Below, piece after piece: positions 15,367 to 19,934 of a DNA stretch of 19,934 bases. The notes beneath the pieces are model-generated. The model was not told where the DNA came from, ran no database searches, and saw nothing but the letters and a program-made list of their open reading frames with translations. The DNA comes from Gammaproteobacteria bacterium (GTDB taxonomy: Bacteria; Pseudomonadota; Gammaproteobacteria; Pseudomonadales; Pseudohongiellaceae), in assembly GCA_003556835.1 (NCBI GenBank), contig PWQG01000138.1:1-19934 (forward strand), read 5' to 3'. The position numbers were made by a program, and so were the translations under genes. Position 1 is the first letter of the stretch; each line of letters starts with the position of its first letter.

Positions 15367-16199
15367 CGTGCCTCACTGATGAATCCCCAACTCCAGTCCG
15401 ACCAGCGGGCATCCAGGCCCCGTTCGACGATTTCTTCCTTGTTCATGCCTTCGGATTTCATGCTCCGCACCACCACTGATGTAGCATGGATCATGTCACG
15501 AAACTCGGTCAGCTCCGCTTTGTTCGAGACCGCATCGCCGTGCCCCGGGATCACAAGGGTGTCATCGTCGATTCGCTCGAGCACCGCCGTGACATTGTCC
15601 ATATGTCCCTGGACATCGCCACCGGCACCAAGATCTACGAAGGGAAAACGATCATGGAAGAAAAGATCTCCCATGTGCACGACGTTGGCATCCGTGAAGT
15701 AAATCACGATATCGCCATCGGTATGACCCCGCGGATAATGCACCAGCTCGATGCGCTCACCATTGAAATTCAGCGTCATACGGTCCTCGAAGGTCAGCTG
15801 GGGCAATCCTTCCGGCGCCATACCGCCATCCTGCAGCCGGGTACGCACGTTCTCATGGGCAACAATCACACTGCCTGGGCCGAACTCCGGGTTGGCATTG
15901 GTATGATCATCATGAAAATGTGTGTTGATCAGAAAGCGCGGATCCGGATCGCCCAGGTCCGTGAGTGCAAGGCGAATACGATCCGCCAGACCTGCATACT
16001 GCCCGTCCACCATCAAGATGCCGTCATCACCAGCCGATACACCAATATTGCCACCCTGGCCCACAAGCATGTAGATATTGCCCGTCAACGGGATGGTTTC
16101 AATACTGACACCATCGAAGCGATCCTGTGCATTGGCGGCTGTTGCAAAGCCTATGGACAATATAAGTAATGCCGCCTGCCATCGAATGATCTGTTTCAT
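15330..16199 (-). CDS. Secreted metallo-beta-lactamase-fold hydrolase
   Basis: 289-residue protein with a signal peptide (1-24, cleavage after ANA), so probably periplasmic. The metal site is HFHDDH (H94, H96, D98, H99), H159 in YPRGH, D178 in MGDLFFHD, and H220 in PGHGD, consistent with two metal ions. The layout is like the glyoxalase II/cyclase-like group, not a classical class B beta-lactamase. Antibiotic hydrolysis cannot be claimed. The ATG at 16199 has AGGAGA 8 nt upstream; the open frame to 16301 precedes the signal peptide and is not needed. It overlaps the downstream M15 peptidase gene and diverges from the fabY-like gene. Confidence 0.88.
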   Translation of the reverse strand: MKQIIRWQAALLILSIGFATAANAQDRFDGVSIETIPLTGNIYMLVGQGGNIGVSAGDDGILMVDGQYAGLADRIRLALTDLGDPDPRFLINTHFHDDHTNANPEFGPGSVIVAHENVRTRLQDGGMAPEGLPQLTFEDRMTLNFNGERIELVHYPRGHTDGDIVIYFTDANVVHMGDLFFHDRFPFVDLGAGGDVQGHMDNVTAVLERIDDDTLVIPGHGDAVSNKAELTEFRDMIHATSVVVRSMKSEGMNKEEIVERGLDARWSDWSWGFISEARWIETIYDSYPE

Positions 16200-16301
16200 T
16201 TCTGCTTCTCCTGAATGAAGTCCAGCTGGAACCGGTAACGCTTTCATCATGCCAGATGTCGCGGATACGGGCAAAACTGAGCGCAACACAGCCAAGTCCA
16301 T

Positions 16302-16359
16302 AATGACAGATCAAATGACCAAAATGACATATCATTGCCGACCAACCGACAGCTATAGT
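16302..16359 (+). promoter_or_regulatory. Operator-like repeats and candidate -10 before fabY
   Basis: The 213-bp divergent gap (16200-16412) holds AATGACAGATCA at 16302-16313 and AATGACATATCA at 16323-16334, 11 of 12 identical and exactly 21 bp apart (two helical turns), with a partial copy AATGACC at 16314-16320. Each full copy contains a near-palindrome of the form TGAYAKRTCA. A TATAGT -10 follows at 16354-16359 with no good -35 at the right distance, as expected of an activator-dependent promoter. The regulator is unknown. Confidence 0.45.
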
Positions 16360-16412
16360 CAGGCGCGTGAATGCTGTCCCGTGGGCAGGCAAATCAATCA
16401 ACCGGAGGAAGC

Positions 16413-18329
16413 ATGTCCCGACTACCCCTTGTCATCGGCTTTGGCGGAATCAATTCTGCCGGACGCAGTTCGTCTCACCACGCCTATCGCCGATTGATCA
16501 TGGACACACTGTCGGGGCCTGATCTGAAAGAAACCCGCTGCAGCCTGGCCAGCATGATGGGCCTGCTGCGGGAGAACCAGGGCGAATGGCAGGATGGCAA
16601 TGGCCAGGCGGTGGAACTTGACAGCTACCTGGAGCGCCTGGATCCGATCCTCCGCCAGGGCACATTGATCCGGAAACTGGAAAAAAATCTGTTCGACGCC
16701 AGCGCCATCCTCTGCCACAAACGCTCGGAACTGCGTCCCGACCAGGAACGTCCTCTCAGCTTCCAGCTGAAACGGCAGCAACTCCCCAACGAGATCCCTC
16801 TTGGCTGGCAGATCAGCGAGGCCGGGGACGGTCTGCTGCGTGTGGAAGTCCCGGATGGCCTGCCCGTGATGCTGCCGGACCAACGGACGCTGCCGGTGAC
16901 CAGTGCCGGGCAATTGCCCAGCGGTTTTGATCCCAAGGCACACTACCAGTCACGTAATCATCCACGTGGCCTGCAACTCACGGTCAATGGCGCCAGTGAC
17001 GCCATCCAGTCTCTCGGCATTGCCTGGGAAGAAGTGCTGGAACGGCTGCCGCCGGATCAGATCAGTGTCTATGCCGGCAGCAGCATGAGTCAGCTTGATT
17101 ACGAGGGCAATGGCGGCCTGCTGCAGGCCCGCCTGCTCGGCAAACGCGTGACCTCAAAGCAATTGCCGCTGGGTTTTGCGGAGATGCCCGCCGACTTCAT
17201 CAATGCCTACCTGCTCGGCAATCTTGGCACAACCGGTGCCAATGTCGCCGCCTGCGCCACCTTCCTGTATAACCTGCGTCAGGCCATGCGCGATATCCGC
17301 TCCGGCAGTCACCGTATGGCCATCGTGGGTACCGCCGAAGCACCTCTCACGCCGGAAATCATCGACGGATATGCCACCATGGGCGCCCTGGTCAATGACG
17401 AAGCCCTGCTGGCACTGGATCGGCACAAGGGACGCACTACGCCGGACCACCGTCGTGCCTGCCGTCCTTTTGGCAACAATGCCGGTTTCACACTGGGAGA
17501 GTCCGCCCAGTTCATCGTGCTTTGTGATGACAAATTGGCCCTGGAAATGGGAGCCACGGTGCATGGCGCCATCAATGATGTCTTCGTCAATGCCGACGGC
17601 TACAAGAAATCAATTTCCAGCCCCGGCATCGGCAACTACATCACCATGGCCAAGGCGGCCGCTGCCACCCGCAACGTCATCGGTGACGAGGGACTGCAGC
17701 AACGCAGCTATGTGCAGGCACATGGCACCGGCACGCCGCAGAACCGGACCACCGAATCGCATATCCTCGATGAAGTGGCACGCACCTGGGGCATCAACAA
17801 ATGGCCGGTGGCCGCACTGAAGTCCTATATCGGACACTCATTGGCTTCAGCTTCGGCCGATCAACTGATGGCCAGTCTCGGCGTCTGGAAGTATGGTGTA
17901 ATTCCCGGCATTCTCAGTACTGAAGCATTGGCCGATGACGTGCACCAGGAGCATCTGGATTTCCTGCTCGCACACCGCGACGTTGGCCCCACTGGCATGG
18001 ACGCGGTACTGATCAATGCCAAGGGATTCGGCGGCAACAATGCCACCGCTTCCATACTGGCACCGCATGTCGCCATGCAGATGCTGGAACGCCGTCATGG
18101 CAAGGCGGCAATGAAGCACTACCAGAAGCGCAACGAGATCGTCTGTAGCAACACGGCCACCTATGATGAAGCTTCCCGCAAGGGACGCACGGGCGTCATC
18201 TATCGCTTTGACCAGGGCGTCCTGGATGGTGACGCGGTCGACCTGTCGCGCGATGCCGTGCGTATCCGCGGGCGCGAGCATGACATCAGCCTGGACCTGG
18301 AAAATCCCTACGCCGACATGTGCGATTGA
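16413..18329 (+). CDS. fabY: Beta-ketoacyl-ACP synthase, FabY-like
   Basis: 638-residue condensing enzyme. The C-terminal two-thirds has the ketosynthase core with the Cys-His-His triad: C281 in NVAACATF, H437 in QAHGTGTPQN and H475 in YIGHSLAS, then the glycine loop GFGGNN (538-543). The N-terminus MSRLPLVIGFGGINSAGRSS and the length match the Pseudomonas aeruginosa FabY (PA5174) type. That enzyme starts fatty-acid synthesis by condensing acetyl-CoA with malonyl-ACP in place of FabH. About 180 residues between the first strand and the main core are special to this group. The ATG at 16413 has GGAGG 6 nt upstream; an earlier in-frame ATG at 16371 is poorly placed. It stands alone, between a divergent hydrolase and a convergent SDR. 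Confidence 0.85.
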   Translation: MSRLPLVIGFGGINSAGRSSSHHAYRRLIMDTLSGPDLKETRCSLASMMGLLRENQGEWQDGNGQAVELDSYLERLDPILRQGTLIRKLEKNLFDASAILCHKRSELRPDQERPLSFQLKRQQLPNEIPLGWQISEAGDGLLRVEVPDGLPVMLPDQRTLPVTSAGQLPSGFDPKAHYQSRNHPRGLQLTVNGASDAIQSLGIAWEEVLERLPPDQISVYAGSSMSQLDYEGNGGLLQARLLGKRVTSKQLPLGFAEMPADFINAYLLGNLGTTGANVAACATFLYNLRQAMRDIRSGSHRMAIVGTAEAPLTPEIIDGYATMGALVNDEALLALDRHKGRTTPDHRRACRPFGNNAGFTLGESAQFIVLCDDKLALEMGATVHGAINDVFVNADGYKKSISSPGIGNYITMAKAAAATRNVIGDEGLQQRSYVQAHGTGTPQNRTTESHILDEVARTWGINKWPVAALKSYIGHSLASASADQLMASLGVWKYGVIPGILSTEALADDVHQEHLDFLLAHRDVGPTGMDAVLINAKGFGGNNATASILAPHVAMQMLERRHGKAAMKHYQKRNEIVCSNTATYDEASRKGRTGVIYRFDQGVLDGDAVDLSRDAVRIRGREHDISLDLENPYADMCD

Positions 18330-18365
18330 GCGGAAGCAGCACATTGTCCACGGCCCAGGCCGATA

Positions 18366-19178
18366 TCAACCAGCTTCATTGAACATGGCAATACGGCCAC
18401 CATCGACCACCAGGTCGTGGCTGTTGATGAAGCTGCCTTCGTCACTGGCCAGGAACAGGGCCGCATTGGCAATGTCCAGGGCAAGACCGGTGCGCGGCGT
18501 TGGTGTGGCCCTGGCCAGGTTGGCCTGCAGCTTTTCCATCTTGCGCTGATTCTCTTCCTCGCTCAGCGTTTGCGCACGGGACGAACCACCCCAGAAAATC
18601 GGTGTGGCCACCGCTCCCGGAGAGATGGCATTGACCCGGATATGATGCGGCCCCAATTCGACGCCCGCCAGACGGGTCAGGTGACTTACCGCCGCCTTTG
18701 CCCCGGAGTACAGATAACCTCCCTGATTGATCCGGTGCGCAGCGATACTGGCATTATTGATGATGCTTCCGCCATTGCCCGCCTTCATGACCCGGGCACC
18801 ATGCTTGATCCCGAACACCACGCTGCCAACCAGCAATTTCATGAAATAGTCGAAATCTTCCTCGGTCACTGATTCTGCTGTACTGCGCTCGCCGGCACCT
18901 GCGTTATTGAACAGACAATCCACCTGCCCGAAGCGCTCGACCGCCGCATCCATCAGGGTGGCAATTTCTGCCTCGCTACTCACATCGGTGCGCTGAAACA
19001 GCACCCGCTCCTCACCGGAGCCATTGAGCTCTTCGGCCAGGGCATCCCCTTTTTCCCGATTGCGCCCGGCAATCACCAGCCTGGCTCCCTGACTGAGGAA
19101 GACACGCGCCGTTTCCTCTCCGATACCACTGGTTGCGCCGGTAATTACAGCAACCTTGCCTTTCAGACGCTGTGACAT
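18366..19178 (-). CDS. Short-chain dehydrogenase/reductase
   Basis: 270-residue classical SDR using NAD(P)H. Motifs are complete: TGATSGIG at 13-20 for cofactor binding, D65 after beta-3, NNAGAG at 91-96, catalytic S144 (NNASIAA), and Y157/K161 (YLYSGAK). The C-terminus FINSHDLVVDGGRIAMFNEAG is typical of the FabG-like glucose/xenobiotic dehydrogenase branch. The substrate cannot be deduced. The ATG at 19178 has GAGG 7 nt upstream; a GTG six bases earlier is too close to it. Its stop is 36 bp from that of the convergent fabY-like gene, with no clear terminator between them. Any link with fatty-acid synthesis is only positional. Confidence 0.9.
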   Translation of the reverse strand: MSQRLKGKVAVITGATSGIGEETARVFLSQGARLVIAGRNREKGDALAEELNGSGEERVLFQRTDVSSEAEIATLMDAAVERFGQVDCLFNNAGAGERSTAESVTEEDFDYFMKLLVGSVVFGIKHGARVMKAGNGGSIINNASIAAHRINQGGYLYSGAKAAVSHLTRLAGVELGPHHIRVNAISPGAVATPIFWGGSSRAQTLSEEENQRKMEKLQANLARATPTPRTGLALDIANAALFLASDEGSFINSHDLVVDGGRIAMFNEAG

Positions 19179-19210
19179 ACTCACCTCTTCAACAAATTTT
19201 ACAGATCCGG

Positions 19211-19239
19211 ATGATCACCTCTCCCCGCCCCCCGGTCAA
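19211..19239 (-). promoter_or_regulatory. Candidate promoter for the SDR gene
   Basis: The minus strand shows TTGACC (19234-19239), a 17-bp very G-rich spacer, and GATCAT (19211-19216). The start would lie about 25-30 nt before the SDR ATG. The -10 match is four of six. Confidence 0.3.
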
Positions 19240-19294
19240 TGTCCCCGGAATGGAGAATCGTATGATTGCGCGCCAGCGCCGGATCGAGCTGCGT

Positions 19295-19934
19295 CTACAG
19301 ATTGATCAGACTGATCACCGCCGCCAGCGTCAGGGCGAACAGAACCATGATCAGATAGACAACACCGAGACTGAAAAATTTGACCGTAGTGAGCATCCAT
19401 CCCTGCTGGTAAACGCGCTTCTGCATCAACAGCAGGTACAGTGGAATCCAGAGCAGGGCCAACCAATACAGGATCTGCAGATAGGCAGGAACATAGGGGA
19501 CGCCGGCCAGCAACCCCCGCAGGCCGTTGAGGGCCACGGCGACAAGCAAGGCCAGGAACAGGAAGCTGTGACTGTACAGGGCCACCACCAGATGCTCCAT
19601 GTAGAGACGTCCAGTCAACAGGTGGAAGAATTTCAACATCAGGGCAAAGAGCGGCATCAACACGAACAACACGACGGGCAGCAAGCCGAACATGGCCTCG
19701 ATCAGGCGTGACGGGTCTTCGCCGGCGCGTTCGATGTTGTTGATACCCCGTTCGATCCACTGGTTCAGGCGCTGGTTCATTCCCGCCGGCAGCCAGTCCA
19801 GCTCGACCGGGTCCGTGAGCGGATTCCAGACCTCTTGCCCATCCACGGAAAATCTCACACCCGGTCGAAGCGGCTCCGTCTCGGGCAGCTGCGCCGTCGG
19901 ATCCAGCTCCAGGATTCTTCGGCGTGCCGCCTCG
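19295..19934 (-). CDS. DUF3667-type membrane protein, 5' end outside window
   Basis: C-terminal 212 residues of a longer protein; the frame is open to the right edge, so the true start is outside. A GTG at 19858 is internal to the reading frame and need not be the start. The visible part has a charged soluble stretch (ending about NNIERAGEDPSRLIEAM) and then four predicted membrane helices: FGLLPVVLFVLMPLFALML, the YMEHLVVALYSHSFLFLALL region, YLQILYWLALLWIPLYLLL, and VKFFSLGVVYLIMVLFALTL. The YxEHLVxALxxHSFxFL segment resembles the DUF3667 family, whose members usually begin with a short zinc-ribbon; that part is not visible. Function is unknown. The SDR gene follows after 116 bp on the same strand. 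Confidence 0.75.
   Translation of the reverse strand, partial: EAARRRILELDPTAQLPETEPLRPGVRFSVDGQEVWNPLTDPVELDWLPAGMNQRLNQWIERGINNIERAGEDPSRLIEAMFGLLPVVLFVLMPLFALMLKFFHLLTGRLYMEHLVVALYSHSFLFLALLVAVALNGLRGLLAGVPYVPAYLQILYWLALLWIPLYLLLMQKRVYQQGWMLTTVKFFSLGVVYLIMVLFALTLAAVISLINL

Noticed and set aside
15486..16169. 227-codon plus-strand frame opposite the secreted metallo-hydrolase
   Set aside because: The minus-strand gene has a signal peptide, intact metal motifs and a good ribosome site; the other strand has none of these.
1..19934. Anti-phage island, prophage, insertion element or CRISPR array
   Set aside because: Gene content is housekeeping throughout, and no integrase, transposase, terminal inverted repeats or spaced repeats were seen.

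Overview
The window is dense housekeeping chromosome of a gammaproteobacterium. The evidence is the proA-nadD-rsfS-rlmH-mrdA-rlpA-dacA neighbourhood (familiar from pseudomonads), GreB, MltB, a DUF1244 protein and a long ketoacyl synthase resembling Pseudomonas FabY. Base composition is GC-rich and looks even. I see no prophage, insertion sequence, CRISPR array, rRNA or tRNA. The order or genus cannot be fixed from the sequence alone.

Left block (1-6584, minus strand): reading right to left, proA, nadD, rsfS and rlmH overlap one another. They are followed by mrdA (PBP2), rlpA and dacA. This couples proline synthesis, NAD synthesis, ribosome silencing/23S rRNA methylation and the elongation cell-wall machinery. 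rodA and mltB, which normally lie between mrdA and rlpA, are absent there; an mltB-type gene sits at 13.7 kb instead. dacA is cut by the left edge, and its last ~55 bp inside the window switch strand in the middle of the gene. That points to a micro-inversion or an assembly foldback.

Second block (6673-8789, minus): a LACTB2-like metallo-beta-lactamase-fold protein, a GIY-YIG protein and a DUF523-DUF1722 protein form a tight three-gene unit. It is followed by a 20-bp tandem repeat in which the proA promoter appears to lie.

Third block (8954-12762, plus): serA, serC, greB and a GATase1-like AraC-family regulator are spaced 14, 14 and 10 bp apart. This suggests one transcription unit for phosphoserine synthesis plus transcript-cleavage and regulatory genes.

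Fourth block (12772-16199, minus): a secreted metallo-hydrolase and an overlapping VanY/M15 peptidase that lacks a signal peptide, then MltB, an HPF/RaiA-type ribosome-binding protein and a DUF1244 protein.

Right end: a fabY-like synthase (plus) diverges from the metallo-hydrolase across a 213-bp region carrying operator-like repeats. Beyond it are an SDR oxidoreductase and the C-terminal half of a DUF3667-type membrane protein cut by the right edge (both minus).

I found no convincing new multi-gene system. The most notable observations are the dacA strand switch, the missing rodA/mltB, the operator-like repeats before fabY, and the tandem repeat that carries the proA promoter.
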